Counted from the first letter of the stretch, positions 7,557 through 15,797 are shown. The stretch: DNA of 64,000 nucleotides from Rubrivivax sp. (GCA_004210455.1 SEFA01000011.1:34433-98432); one strand, 5' to 3'. Numbers and translations: made by a program. The notes: generated by a model not told the origin, from the letters alone.

Positions 7557-8666
7557 TCAGTTCATGAGTAGCTCGAACGTGCCGTCGGCCAGCTTCTGCC
7601 CGTTGACCATCACCTCGATCGCGTGGGTGCCCGCGTAGTGGGTGCGGGTGGTGAAGTTGCGCAGCGCGCGGCGGATGCGGAGGGACGTCGACGCGCCGGC
7701 TTCGAGTTCCACCGTCTTCAGCTTGAAGACCTTCGGCGACGCGCCACCGTTCTTCTTCACGTAGTGCACGGCGTAGTCGACGACCAGGCGCTGCGTCGTC
7801 TCCGCCGTCGATCGCAGCTCGAAGGCGATCTCGATCTCGCCGCCGATCGCCACGCGCGTCGGTGCGATCGCGAGGCGTTCCACCACCGCCCGTGCGCCGT
7901 CGCTGGCGCCGATCAGCGTCAGCGCCCGCGCGTCGCCCTGCTTGATCCGCGACCGCAACGCATGCTTGACGATCCACGCGCTGCGCTCGTCGGCGAGGTC
8001 CCAGTCGCTCACCTCCGCGAAGACCCAGTCCGCGTGGTCCTTGGTGATGTCGTTGAGGTTGTTGGCGACCGAGCGCCGCACGTAGAGGCTGTCGTCGGCG
8101 CGCAGCGCCTGGAGGATTTCCGCCAGCGGCGCCGGATCGGCGACCAGCGCGTCGAGGCGGAAGGACCACGGCAGCCGCGGCCGGCTGCCCTCGCTGGCGA
8201 GGCGCCGCACGTGCTCGTCGCGGTCCGTGGTCCAGCGCGTCATCGTCTTCAAGGTGCCGGCCAGGTCCTGGCGCAGGAAGGGACGGATCGCGAATTCCGC
8301 GGTGCCGTGCGCCGTCATCCGCTTGAGCGCCTTCAGCGACGCCGCGGGATCGTGCAGCCCGTAGCTCGCGACGAAATCGCACAGCCCCATGTTCACGAAC
8401 GCGCCGCCGGTGTTCGGCGCGGTGGCGACGACGGCATCCAGCTTGTCCGCGAAGCGCCCGGGCATGGCGGCGTCCAGCGCTTCGGCCACGCGATGCACGC
8501 GTTGCATGATCGACAGCGGCGCCAGCCCGTCGGTCGCCACGGCCATGAAGCGCTTGCGCTGGAAACCCGGCGTCGATTCGGCGAACGCGGCGGCGAGCGA
8601 GCGCAGCGCGGTCTCGCCGATCAGGTCCTTGAGGTGGTAGCTGGAGGTCGAGGCGGCGTCCGTCAT
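7557..8666 (-). CDS. alkC: DNA alkylation repair glycosylase AlkC
   Basis: A 369-residue HEAT-like-repeat DNA glycosylase that removes N3-alkylated bases without base flipping. Residues 1-260 are helical repeats; the SEGSRPRLPW segment and the VRRSVANNLNDITKDH repeat are typical of AlkC/AlkD. From about residue 265 a beta-rich segment (IGGEIEIAFELRSTAE to the end) corresponds to the C-terminal immunoglobulin-like domain that distinguishes AlkC from AlkD. The ATG at 8666 gives full family length. The gene is monocistronic and divergent from ybaK across 147 bases. The call rests on domain order; a general AlkD-like annotation is the alternative. Confidence 0.8.
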   Translation of the reverse strand: MTDAASTSSYHLKDLIGETALRSLAAAFAESTPGFQRKRFMAVATDGLAPLSIMQRVHRVAEALDAAMPGRFADKLDAVVATAPNTGGAFVNMGLCDFVASYGLHDPAASLKALKRMTAHGTAEFAIRPFLRQDLAGTLKTMTRWTTDRDEHVRRLASEGSRPRLPWSFRLDALVADPAPLAEILQALRADDSLYVRRSVANNLNDITKDHADWVFAEVSDWDLADERSAWIVKHALRSRIKQGDARALTLIGASDGARAVVERLAIAPTRVAIGGEIEIAFELRSTAETTQRLVVDYAVHYVKKNGGASPKVFKLKTVELEAGASTSLRIRRALRNFTTRTHYAGTHAIEVMVNGQKLADGTFELLMN

Positions 8667-8813
8667 GGGGGCTCGGTGAACACGAAGTGCGGCGGAGCGT
8701 AGCGCGAGCGCCGCCGTCGTCTGTCAGGAGGGCCGGCACCCCAGGCGCGCTCGTGCGGCGCGCGCAGCAAGCTCGTACAAGCCGCCGGCGCGGCCAGCGC
8801 GGACAATCGCGGC

Positions 8814-9317
8814 ATGAGCAAGAAATCCGCCCATGTCAGCGAAACGCTGGCGACGCAGATGCTGCGCCAGCACAAGGTCGCGTTCGGCGAGCACGTCTAC
8901 GACTACGTCGATCACGGCGGCACCGGGGAGTCCTCCAAGCAGCTCGGCGTGCCCGAACACGAGGTCGTCAAGACGCTGGTGATGCAGGACGAGAAGGCGC
9001 AGCCGCTGATCGTGCTGATGCACGGCGACTGCACCGTCAGCCTGAAGGAACTCGCCCGGCAGATCCCCTGCAAGAAGGTCGAGCCCTGCAAGCCCGACGT
9101 CGCGCAGCGCCACAGCGGCTACCTCGTCGGCGGCACGTCGCCGTTCGGCACGCGCAAGGCGATGCCGGTGTTCGTCGAGTCCTCGGTGCTCGCGCTGCCC
9201 CGCCTCCTGATCAACGGCGGGCGCCGCGGCTACCTGATCAGCATCGAACCCCGGGTTTTGACGGAGCTGCTCGCGGCCCGCCCGGTCGAGTGCGCGCTGA
9301 AGTCCGGGGCAGAATAG
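8814..9317 (+). CDS. ybaK: Cys-tRNA(Pro)/Cys-tRNA(Cys) deacylase YbaK
   Basis: A 167-residue editing protein of the YbaK/ProX superfamily that hydrolyses misacylated tRNA, classically Cys-tRNA(Pro). Family features: the LGVPEHEVVKTLVMQ strand, the catalytic lysine region ARQIPCKKVEPC, SGYLVGGTSPFGTRK, and a closing ESSVLALPRLLINGGRRGYLI. Length matches YbaK (about 160). It is first in a tight group with plsY (6-base gap) and ridA (overlap), suggesting co-transcription even though the three functions differ. Confidence 0.9.
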   Translation: MSKKSAHVSETLATQMLRQHKVAFGEHVYDYVDHGGTGESSKQLGVPEHEVVKTLVMQDEKAQPLIVLMHGDCTVSLKELARQIPCKKVEPCKPDVAQRHSGYLVGGTSPFGTRKAMPVFVESSVLALPRLLINGGRRGYLISIEPRVLTELLAARPVECALKSGAE

Positions 9318-9323
9318 CGCCCC

Positions 9324-10046
9324 ATGCAAAGTGTCCTGTTTCCCTTGTCGGCCGTATTGGCGGTGTTGGCCGGGTATCTGATCGGCTCCCTGTCCTTCGC
9401 GGTGATCGTCAGCCGCCTGATGGGCCTGTCCGATCCGCGCAGCTACGGCAGCGGCAATCCGGGTGCGACCAACGTGCTGCGCTCCGGCAACAAGGCCGCG
9501 GCGATCCTGACGCTGGTCTTCGACGCGCTCAAGGGCTATGTCCCCGTGATGCTGGTGCTGAAGTTCGGCCCGCCGTACGACCTGGAGGAGGGCACCGCCG
9601 CGCTGGTCGGTCTGGCCGCCTTCGTCGGCCACCTCTGGCCGGTCTTCTTCAAGTTCATCGGCGGCAAGGGCGTCGCCACCGCGGCCGGTGTGCTGCTCGC
9701 CATCAACCCGTGGCTCGGCCTGTCCGTGCTCGGCGTGTGGATCGCGATGGCGGTCGTCTTCCGTTACTCCTCGCTGGCGTCGCTGGCCGCCGCGGTCGCC
9801 GCGCCGCTGCTGCAGATGCTGGTCTGGGACGTCGGCCCGGAGCTGCCGGCCATCGCGTTGATGAGTCTGCTGCTGATCTGGCGCCATGCCGCCAACATCA
9901 AGAAGCTGATGGCGGGAACGGAGAGCAAGCTCGGCCAGAAGGCGGCACCGGCCGCCGCGCCGGCCGCGAAATCCCATCGCCACGAGCAGTCGCGCGAGAA
10001 GCGCGAGCACAAGCATTCCCACAAGCCCAGGCAGCACAACAAATGA
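9324..10046 (+). CDS. plsY: glycerol-3-phosphate acyltransferase PlsY
   Basis: A 240-residue inner-membrane enzyme that transfers acyl groups from acyl-phosphate to glycerol-3-phosphate, the first step of phospholipid synthesis. The hallmarks are GSLSFAVIVSR, then SYGSGNPGATNVLRSGNKAAA (active-site and phosphate-binding motif), GHLWPVFFKFIGGKGVATAAG (second motif), and several hydrophobic helices. The last 45 or so residues form a hydrophilic tail rich in Lys, His, Ala and Pro (HRHEQSREKREHKHSHK), making it longer than typical 200-residue PlsY. Its stop overlaps the ridA start by 4 bases (ATGA). Confidence 0.95.
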   Translation: MQSVLFPLSAVLAVLAGYLIGSLSFAVIVSRLMGLSDPRSYGSGNPGATNVLRSGNKAAAILTLVFDALKGYVPVMLVLKFGPPYDLEEGTAALVGLAAFVGHLWPVFFKFIGGKGVATAAGVLLAINPWLGLSVLGVWIAMAVVFRYSSLASLAAAVAAPLLQMLVWDVGPELPAIALMSLLLIWRHAANIKKLMAGTESKLGQKAAPAAAPAAKSHRHEQSREKREHKHSHKPRQHNK

Positions 10047-10393
10047 GCAACATCGAACGCTTCGACGTCGGCCCGCGTCTCTCCGAGATGGCCATCCACA
10101 ACGGCGTGGTCTACCTCGCCGGGCAGGTGCCGGAAGACGCCACCGCCGACGTCAAGGGCCAGACCGAGCAGGTCCTGGCGATGATCGACAAGCTGCTGGC
10201 CCGCGCCGGCAGCGACAAGACCAAGATCCTGCGCGCGCAGCTGTACATCGCCGACGTCAAGGACCTGGCCGGCATGAACGCCGCCTGGGACGCCTGGGTG
10301 CCGGCCGGCCACACGCCGCCCCGCGCCACGGTCGAGGCCAAGCTGGCCAAGCCGGAGTGGAAGATCGAGATCGTGATCACCGCGGCGGTCTGA
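10043..10393 (+). CDS. RidA-family reactive-enamine deaminase
   Basis: A 116-residue protein of the YjgF/YER057c/UK114 fold that forms trimers and hydrolyses reactive enamine/imine intermediates. Visible signatures are VVYLAGQVPED, QTEQVLAMIDKLLARAGSDKTKILRAQLYI, MNAAWDAWV and HTPPRATVEAKLAKPEWKIEIVITA. The strand arginine usual in archetypal RidA is here in PPRATV, so substrate-binding is likely kept, but this is a Rid subfamily member rather than certain RidA. The start overlaps plsY by 4 bases. A strong hairpin follows at 10442-10472. Confidence 0.9.
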   Translation: MSNIERFDVGPRLSEMAIHNGVVYLAGQVPEDATADVKGQTEQVLAMIDKLLARAGSDKTKILRAQLYIADVKDLAGMNAAWDAWVPAGHTPPRATVEAKLAKPEWKIEIVITAAV

Positions 10394-10441
10394 GCCTCGC
10401 GGAGGCCTCGAACCTTTTCGGGCCTCTTCAAGCCTCTCCAA

Positions 10442-10472
10442 GCAGAACGCCGGCTTCGCGCCGGCGTTCTGC
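10442..10472. terminator. 13-bp perfect hairpin between convergent genes
   Basis: GCAGAACGCCGGC (10442-10454), a 5-base loop TTCGC and the exact complement (10460-10472) lie between the ends of ridA and the YciO gene. There is no T tract on either side, so it is at best a bidirectional or Rho-assisted terminator. Confidence 0.7.
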
Positions 10473-10508
10473 ATGGGGCCTCGAACGGGCGTGGCACCCG
10501 CTCCCGAC

Positions 10509-11159
10509 TCAATCGTCCGCTTCGGCCTCTTCGAGTTCCAGGCCCAGGCAGGCCGGGTCGCCGCAGCCGCGGCGCACCAGCACGGGCGGTTCCGCGGTGA
10601 GGTCGACGACGGTCGTCGGCTTCATCGGGCAGGCGCCGGCGTCGATGATCAGCTGGATCAGCTTGTCGTAGCGGGCGGTGATCTCTTCGGGGTCGTTGAT
10701 CGGCTCGTGCTCGCCGGGCGGGATCAGCGTCGTGGCCAGCAGCGGGCCGCCGATCAGCGCGAGCAGGTCCTGCGTGACGCGGTGGTCCGGCACGCGCAGG
10801 CCGATGGTGCGGCGCGAGGGATGCGACAGGCGCCGCGGCACTTCCTTGGTCGCCTCCAGGATGAAGGTGAACGGCCCCGGCGTGGCCGTCTTGATCATGC
10901 GGTACTGCTTGTTGTCGACGCGCGCATAGCTGCCGAGTTCGCTGAGGTCGCGGCACAGCAGCGTCATGTGATGCTTGTCGTCGACGCCGCGGATGCGGCG
11001 CAGCGCCTCGGCGGCGGCCTTGTCGTCGAGCTGGCAGACCAGCGCGTAGCTGGAGTCGGTCGGGATCGCGCCGATGCCGCCCTGGCTCAGGATCTGCGCC
11101 GCCTGGCGCAGGAAACGGGCCTGCGGGTTGTCGGGATGGACTTCGAAGATCTGGGCCAT
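10509..11159 (-). CDS. Sua5/YciO/YrdC-family protein (YciO type)
   Basis: A 216-residue protein with the YrdC fold, which in TsaC/Sua5 makes threonylcarbamoyl-AMP for tRNA t6A. Visible motifs are GGIGAIPTDSSYALVC, the RIRGVDDKHHMTLLC strand with the basic nucleotide-binding site, HPSRRTIGLRVPDH, and GPLLATTLIP. The PTDSSYAL form and the adjoining PHP-phosphatase gene match YciO, a paralogue that does not fully replace TsaC. The C-terminal GCGDPACLGLELEEAEADD tail is acidic. The start is taken at MAQIFEVHP (11159). It lies 46 bases downstream of the phosphatase gene on the same strand. Confidence 0.85.
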   Translation of the reverse strand: MAQIFEVHPDNPQARFLRQAAQILSQGGIGAIPTDSSYALVCQLDDKAAAEALRRIRGVDDKHHMTLLCRDLSELGSYARVDNKQYRMIKTATPGPFTFILEATKEVPRRLSHPSRRTIGLRVPDHRVTQDLLALIGGPLLATTLIPPGEHEPINDPEEITARYDKLIQLIIDAGACPMKPTTVVDLTAEPPVLVRRGCGDPACLGLELEEAEADD

Positions 11160-11205
11160 GGTCCTCGCCTGTGGCAATCGGCGTGCGAGCCGATCGGTGA
11201 GCCGG

Positions 11206-12120
11206 TCAGTCCGGCCAGTGGATGCGGTGTTCGAGCGCGCCCCACACCGGTTTCAAGCGGCCGGAGAGGTGCTGGTCGAGCTTGCCCACGTCGACGCGGC
11301 TTTCCTCCGGGCTGTGGAAGTCCGAGCCGCGCGAGGCGAGCAGGTCGAATTCCAGCGCGGTGTCGGTGTACTGGATCATGTCCGCGGCGGTGTGGCTGCC
11401 GGTGACGACCTCGATGCCGCGTCCGCCGTGCGCGATGAACTCGGTGATCAGCGCGTACTCCTCGGTCGGCGTGAAGCCGTAGCGGCCGGGGTGCGCGATG
11501 ACGGCCAGCCCGCCGGCGTCCACGATCCAGCCCACCGCGTCGCCCAGCGCCGCCCAGCGGTGCGGCACGTAGCCGGGCTTGCCCTCGGTGAGGAAGCGGC
11601 GGAAGACCTCGGGCACGTCCGAGCACTGGCCGCTCTCCACCAGGAAACGCGCGAAGTGGGTGCGGGAGATCAGCTCCGGATTGCCGGCGAACTTGAGCGC
11701 GCCTTCGTAGGCGCCGGGGATGCCGACCTGGGCGAGGCCGTCGGACATCTCCTTCGCCCGCGCGCCGCGGCCGCCGCGCGTGGCGCGTAGGCCTTCGACG
11801 ATGCGCGGATCGTCATGGTCGAAGCCCAGGCCGACGATGTGCACCACCTTGCCGGCGAAAGTCACCGAGATCTCGGCGCCGGTCAGATAGGGTAGGCCGG
11901 CCGCCTTCGCCGCCGCCATCGCGCGCTGCTGGCCGCCGACCTCGTCGTGGTCCGTCAGCGCCCAGAGCTCGACGCCGTTGGCCTTGGCGCGCGCGGCCAG
12001 GGCCTCGGGCGCCAGCGTGCCGTCGGACACGGTCGAGTGGCAGTGCAGATCCGCGTTGATCTGCGGATGCAGGGTCGAAGGGGCGGCCGGCGACGGCGCG
12101 GTGTCGGAAGGGGCGTTCAC
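11206..12120 (-). CDS. PHP-domain 3',5'-nucleoside bisphosphate phosphatase / RNase AM (YciV, TrpH)
   Basis: A 304-residue PHP metallophosphoesterase. Metal-binding motifs appear in order: ADLHCHSTVSDGTL (I), ALTDHDEVGG (II), GAEIS with E (middle), AHPGRYG (III) and ASRGSDFHSPEE (IV). Homologues (E. coli YciV/RnaAM, Chromobacterium CV1693) hydrolyse 3',5'-bisphosphonucleotides and trim 5' RNA ends, including 5S and 23S rRNA maturation. The neighbouring yciO gene is the usual partner in proteobacteria. An N-terminal Ala/Pro-rich stretch of about 18 residues precedes the domain, so the true start could be slightly downstream. Confidence 0.88.
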   Translation of the reverse strand: MNAPSDTAPSPAAPSTLHPQINADLHCHSTVSDGTLAPEALAARAKANGVELWALTDHDEVGGQQRAMAAAKAAGLPYLTGAEISVTFAGKVVHIVGLGFDHDDPRIVEGLRATRGGRGARAKEMSDGLAQVGIPGAYEGALKFAGNPELISRTHFARFLVESGQCSDVPEVFRRFLTEGKPGYVPHRWAALGDAVGWIVDAGGLAVIAHPGRYGFTPTEEYALITEFIAHGGRGIEVVTGSHTAADMIQYTDTALEFDLLASRGSDFHSPEESRVDVGKLDQHLSGRLKPVWGALEHRIHWPD

Positions 12121-12184
12121 ACGCCGATTCTAGGAGCGTGGCCATGACCGCGCCCGCACCGCTGGGATCCCGCCGTCCCGGACC

Positions 12185-14035
12185 TCAGGCTGCCGCGGCC
12201 GCCGGCGCAGCGGCCGTCCTGTCGCCGTCGACGGCTGCGACCGCGCTGCGGCGGCGGTCGACGAAGTAGCGGCTGGGGCCGGTGCCGCACTTGGCGACGT
12301 GTTTGGGTTCGGCCAGCGCGGCGGACAGGGCGCGCACGCTCTCGAAGGCGCCGGGTTGCACCTGGATCACACCGGCGCTCAGGGTCGGCAGCGGATTGAA
12401 GGATTCCTGGTTCTGGCGGTTCAGCGTCACGTAGCCGCCCAGCGCCTGGTGTTCGGCGGAGAAGAAGGGGCGGATCTGGCGGTCGAACTCGCGGCAGACG
12501 CGGGTGACGCGGGCGGTCCAGTCGGGCGATCCCAGCACCATCACGAAGTCGTCGCCGCCGATGTGGCCGACGAAGTCCACCGCCGGGTCGGCGGCGTCCT
12601 GCAGGATCTGCGCGCAGAGCTTGATGATGTCGTCGCCGGTGGCGTAGCCGTAGACGTCGTTGAAGGGCTTGAAGTGGTCGATGTCCCACGCGACGACGAC
12701 GAACTCGCGCGCCTCGTGCAGCAGCGCGTCGAGGTGCTGGTCGGTGGGCACGTTGCCCGGCATCAGCGTCAGCGGGTTGGCGTAGCGGGCGCTGTGGACC
12801 TGCAGGTCGGAGACGGCCTTGAGCAGATCGGTGCTGCGGCCGGTGCCGAAGTACTCGCCGTTGCGGGTGACGATGAAGCCGTCGACCATCAGCCGGTCGT
12901 CGAGGCTGGAGATCGCGTCGCTCATCTCGCGCAGCGAGGTGCCGGCGTCGAAGATCAGCGGCTGGGGATCCATGAGCGCGGTGCAGGAGCGCTTCTCGTG
13001 GATGTCCATGAAGTAGCGCTCGGCGCTGCGCTTGAGCACCTGCAGCGAACGCAGAATGCCGATCGGCCGGTTCGAGTCGTCCAGCACCGGCATCGAGAAC
13101 AGCTGTTCGTCGCGCTGGAACATGTCGGCAACGGTCTGGCAGTTGAGCTTGGGCGTGACGGTGTGGCTGCGGCGGGCCAGTTGCGCGGCGGTCGTGATCG
13201 CATCGGGCGGCAGGCGCATCCAGTCGGCGTTGCGGCGGCGGTGCTCGGGCGCGAGCAGGGCGTCCACCTCGGCACGCAGCGCGGCGCGCGGGGCGGCGCT
13301 CGGGCGCGCGAGCAGGTAGCCCTGGCAGACCGGCACGCCCAGGCGGCGAAGCACGGTGAGGTCGCTGAGCTGCTCGAGGCCTTCGGCGACGACGGTGCAG
13401 CCGGAGCTGGCCGCCATTTCGAGGATGGAGCGGACGAACTGCTGCTTGAGCGGTTCCTGGGCGATGCCGTCGATGAAGTGGCGGTCGATCTTGACGAAGT
13501 CCGGGCGGATGTCCATCCAGCGCTTCAGGCTGGCGAAGCCTTCGCCGAGGTCGTCCAGCGCGACGACGAAGCCGAGTTCGCGCAGGCTGCGCATGCTGTC
13601 CTGCAGCCGCTCGGGTTCGAGGATGGGACGGGTCTCGGTGAGTTCGATGACCACGCGCGAGGCGGGCAGATCGAGTTGCGCGAACTCGCGGGCGATCAAT
13701 GCCCCGCGGTCGCTGGTGGCGAGCAACGTGTCCGCGGTGAGGTTCAGGAAGAGCTGGCCGGGGAGATTGAGTTCCTTGAACCGACGCAGCGCGCGTCGCA
13801 CGACGATCCGTTCCAGTTCGACCAGCCGACCCAGCCGCGCGGCGGTCTCGAACAGTACCAGCGGCGAATGCAGCGGCGTGTCCGCCGGTCCGCGCGTCAG
13901 GGCTTCGTAGCCCAGGATGTTCGCCCGCTCGACCTCGACCAGCGGCTGGAAGTGGATGTCCAAGGCGCCGTCGCGGATGACGGCGGATAGGGCGATGCTC
14001 AGCGGATCGGGCGGTTGCAGGTGCGTGGTCGGCAT
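12185..14035 (-). CDS. EAL-CBS-GGDEF cyclic-di-GMP turnover protein
   Basis: A 616-residue protein with three parts. The EAL domain (about 15-250) has an intact EAL at 44-46 (YEALTR), ELTE (131-134), DDLGEGFASL (161-170), KID (182-184) and EGLEQ (219-222), so phosphodiesterase activity is plausible. A pair of CBS-like segments (about 280-410) could bind a nucleotide. The C-terminal GGDEF domain (about 425-600) carries GGDDF at 493-497, an accepted active variant, preceded by DIDHFKPFNDVYGYATGD. Order EAL first, GGDEF last is less common than GGDEF-EAL. No transmembrane helix is seen, so it is probably cytoplasmic. Dominant direction of activity is not decidable. A hairpin abuts the start codon. 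Confidence 0.88.
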   Translation of the reverse strand: MPTTHLQPPDPLSIALSAVIRDGALDIHFQPLVEVERANILGYEALTRGPADTPLHSPLVLFETAARLGRLVELERIVVRRALRRFKELNLPGQLFLNLTADTLLATSDRGALIAREFAQLDLPASRVVIELTETRPILEPERLQDSMRSLRELGFVVALDDLGEGFASLKRWMDIRPDFVKIDRHFIDGIAQEPLKQQFVRSILEMAASSGCTVVAEGLEQLSDLTVLRRLGVPVCQGYLLARPSAAPRAALRAEVDALLAPEHRRRNADWMRLPPDAITTAAQLARRSHTVTPKLNCQTVADMFQRDEQLFSMPVLDDSNRPIGILRSLQVLKRSAERYFMDIHEKRSCTALMDPQPLIFDAGTSLREMSDAISSLDDRLMVDGFIVTRNGEYFGTGRSTDLLKAVSDLQVHSARYANPLTLMPGNVPTDQHLDALLHEAREFVVVAWDIDHFKPFNDVYGYATGDDIIKLCAQILQDAADPAVDFVGHIGGDDFVMVLGSPDWTARVTRVCREFDRQIRPFFSAEHQALGGYVTLNRQNQESFNPLPTLSAGVIQVQPGAFESVRALSAALAEPKHVAKCGTGPSRYFVDRRRSAVAAVDGDRTAAAPAAAAA

Positions 14036-14040
14036 GGGAA

Positions 14041-14073
14041 GACACCACGGCGGACGGTGCGCCGCGTGGTGTC
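14041..14073 (-). promoter_or_regulatory. hairpin immediately upstream of the EAL-CBS-GGDEF start codon
   Basis: GACACCACG (14041-14049) and CGTGGTGTC (14065-14073) form a 9-bp stem with a 15-base loop. In the minus-strand transcript it ends 5 bases before the ATG at 14035, with only TTCCC between, and covers where a ribosome-binding site would lie. It may restrain translation initiation. Confidence 0.5.
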
Positions 14074-14325
14074 CCCATTCTGGGTGGCCTCTATGTCATA
14101 GCTTTGACAAACTGTTACAGCAGGGGGTCAGGTGTGAAGTCTGGCGCGGTCTTCGCGAGTTGGAACGTGGGTTGTTCTAAGGGCGACGAATCGACGTTGC
14201 GATTTCGAATCCATCAAAGATGTGCAGCATCGTCGACGCCTTCGCGAGACAAAACCGGGAGTTTCGGTTTTGAACAGTTCGAAGCGGCTTCAAATCAGTG
14301 GCCCCCGAGCATCTGGAGATTGCCG

Positions 14326-14739
14326 ATGGCAAGTCTCGCTGTGGTGTCGGCCTACGATATGGAACCGCCCGACGAAGCTGCTCGGGCCAGGATCCGCGGT
14401 GGGCCGATCTATGACCTGAAACGAGTGCGTGAATTGGCGGCTCGTACATCGCCGATCGTCGCGTGGACCGTGAAATGTCGTCGCGATATCCGTGCGTTGT
14501 TCTCCAACGAGTGGGAGGCCGTCGGGACGCTGTTGGGAAGTCTTGAAGGTGGCCACTATCTGCACTCAGAGTGGTGCGAAAACGGAGAAGGCTTTGTCGC
14601 GGCCTGCGACGCATATGCCATCGAGCGGGAGGAGACAACTCAGGCGGGTCGCGACGTTCGTGTCGCCTACTTCGTGAAGTTCGCGATTTCTCGTGCTGGC
14701 AGTCTGATCCTGTTGGTGTCCTGTCACTTGTCGAGTTGA
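14326..14739 (+). CDS. divergent MqsR-like toxin
   Basis: A 137-residue protein directly before an MqsA-type antitoxin gene, the toxin-first order typical of mqsRA. The C-terminal 105 residues fit the MqsR pattern: YDLKRVRELA, then the SLEGGHYLHSEWC region where MqsR has its catalytic lysine, ACDAYAIERE in place of WQDVY, and AYFVKFAIS then ILLVSCHLSS in place of YLKI and VSFK. By this alignment the K56, Q68, Y81 and K96 positions of E. coli MqsR carry other residues, so RNase activity at GCU is uncertain. The start at 14326 gives a plausible length; ATG at 14359 is an alternative. Local G+C is clearly lower than in flanking genes, suggesting transfer. Identification rests mainly on gene order. 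Confidence 0.6.
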   Translation: MASLAVVSAYDMEPPDEAARARIRGGPIYDLKRVRELAARTSPIVAWTVKCRRDIRALFSNEWEAVGTLLGSLEGGHYLHSEWCENGEGFVAACDAYAIEREETTQAGRDVRVAYFVKFAISRAGSLILLVSCHLSS

Positions 14740-14747
14740 GGTCAAGC

Positions 14748-15302
14748 ATGAAAGAGCAAAAGCGCTGCCCTATCTGTGCCGAGGGGCACATCGAGCGACA
14801 CGTGGAGCAGATGGAAAACGAATACAAGGGGCATCGGGCGATGCTTCCCCTTTACTTCGTGGTGTGCGACCACTGCAGGTCCGATTTCGCGACCTCGGTC
14901 GAAGGCCGTTTGAGTCGTCGGGCCCTGCTCGCCTGGCGCAAGCAGATAGACGGGCTCCTTGTGGGCCGAGAGATCGCAGAGATTCGAAAGCGCCACGGCC
15001 TGACTCAGACCCAGGCCTCGCGTCTTTTTGGTGTCGAGGGCGTGGCGTTCAGCAAGTACGAGAACGATGACCTCGTTCAATCGGACGCCATGGACTCGCT
15101 GCTCCGGCGCCTTCTCTCCGATCCGCAGGCCTTTGAGGCTTTGGTTCTGGCGAAAGGCATGCGCTCCGAGCTTGCAAACCGGGCTGAGATGACCGCACGA
15201 AGCTCGGACGAAAACCGCCAGCCAGATCCGACGGTGTTGTATGACCCGAAGGAGTTCCGCCTCACCGAACAGGATCGTGCGCTGAAGCGGAAGAAGCCAT
15301 GA
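14748..15302 (+). CDS. MqsA-family antitoxin (zinc + HTH)
   Basis: A 184-residue two-domain antitoxin. The N-terminal domain has CPIC at residues 6-9 and a second pair CDHC near 41-44, the zinc ligands of MqsA. The middle HTH reads IRKRHGLTQTQASRLFGV with FSKYENDD, equivalent to KLSLTQKEASEIFGG in E. coli MqsA and expected to bind the operon promoter. About 45 extra C-terminal residues (after RRLLSDPQAFEAL) are not in the E. coli protein. It starts 8 bases after the toxin stop. In known systems MqsA binds and inactivates MqsR and represses transcription. Confidence 0.85.
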   Translation: MKEQKRCPICAEGHIERHVEQMENEYKGHRAMLPLYFVVCDHCRSDFATSVEGRLSRRALLAWRKQIDGLLVGREIAEIRKRHGLTQTQASRLFGVEGVAFSKYENDDLVQSDAMDSLLRRLLSDPQAFEALVLAKGMRSELANRAEMTARSSDENRQPDPTVLYDPKEFRLTEQDRALKRKKP

Positions 15303-15304
15303 AC

Positions 15305-15329
15305 AGACGGCCGCGCCATACGGCCGTCT
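15305..15329. terminator. hairpin between convergent genes
   Basis: AGACGGCCG (15305-15313) and CGGCCGTCT (15321-15329) form a 9-bp stem with a 7-base loop between the antitoxin gene and the host-attachment gene. It could end both transcripts; no T tract. Confidence 0.6.
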
Positions 15330-15335
15330 CCGCCC

Positions 15336-15797
15336 TCACGGCTTCTGCTTGCTGAAATCCCGCTCCGGGAACAGGCGTGTCGTCAGCGCACCCAGGCTTT
15401 CATGGACGACGTCGACGTTGGTCTCGTCGATGACGATCTTGGCAATCTGCGGGCTCAGCGCCTTGCGCAGCAGGCCCAGGAAGCGCGGCGCGGCGACGAC
15501 GCGCAGCTGCGTCACTTCGCCATTGTTGTAGCCGTCGTCCAGCGTCTTCGCCACGCGCGCCGCGAAGCTGATCGCTTCCTGATGCGATTCGTCGACGCCT
15601 GCCGACGAGGTCACGTTGTTGCCGCGACGGCCTTCGGCGTCGCGGCGCAGGTCGGCATTGTTCGCGTGGGCGGCGGCGTCGCTCAGCGTCGTGACGTCCT
15701 CCAGGTCGCCGCCTTCCTCCGGCAGCTTCAGCAGACGCGCCACGCCTTCGTCGGCCACCAGCACCCACAGCTTCCCATCGTCCTTGTATGCAGCCAT
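15336..15797 (-). CDS. host-attachment protein family (PF10116-like)
   Basis: A 153-residue cytoplasmic protein of the "protein required for attachment to host cells" family. The characteristic pattern is WVLVADEGVARLLKL near the N-terminus, DAEGRRGNNVTSSAGVDESH in the middle, FAARVAKTLDDGYNNGEV, and VAAPRFLGLLRKALSP with an ETNVDVVHES ending. The name comes from Agrobacterium mutants; no biochemical activity is established. The start (ATG 15797) follows AAGGAA. The gene is divergent from trxC, separated by 177 bases. Confidence 0.85.
   Translation of the reverse strand: MAAYKDDGKLWVLVADEGVARLLKLPEEGGDLEDVTTLSDAAAHANNADLRRDAEGRRGNNVTSSAGVDESHQEAISFAARVAKTLDDGYNNGEVTQLRVVAAPRFLGLLRKALSPQIAKIVIDETNVDVVHESLGALTTRLFPERDFSKQKP

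Noticed and set aside
14104..14109. TTGACA as a toxin-antitoxin promoter -35
   Set aside because: No acceptable -10 box 15-19 bases downstream; 220 bases from the start codon.
14177..14827. 216-codon minus-strand frame opposite the MqsR-like toxin
   Set aside because: The forward pair has family match, order and spacing; the antisense product has no recognisable feature.
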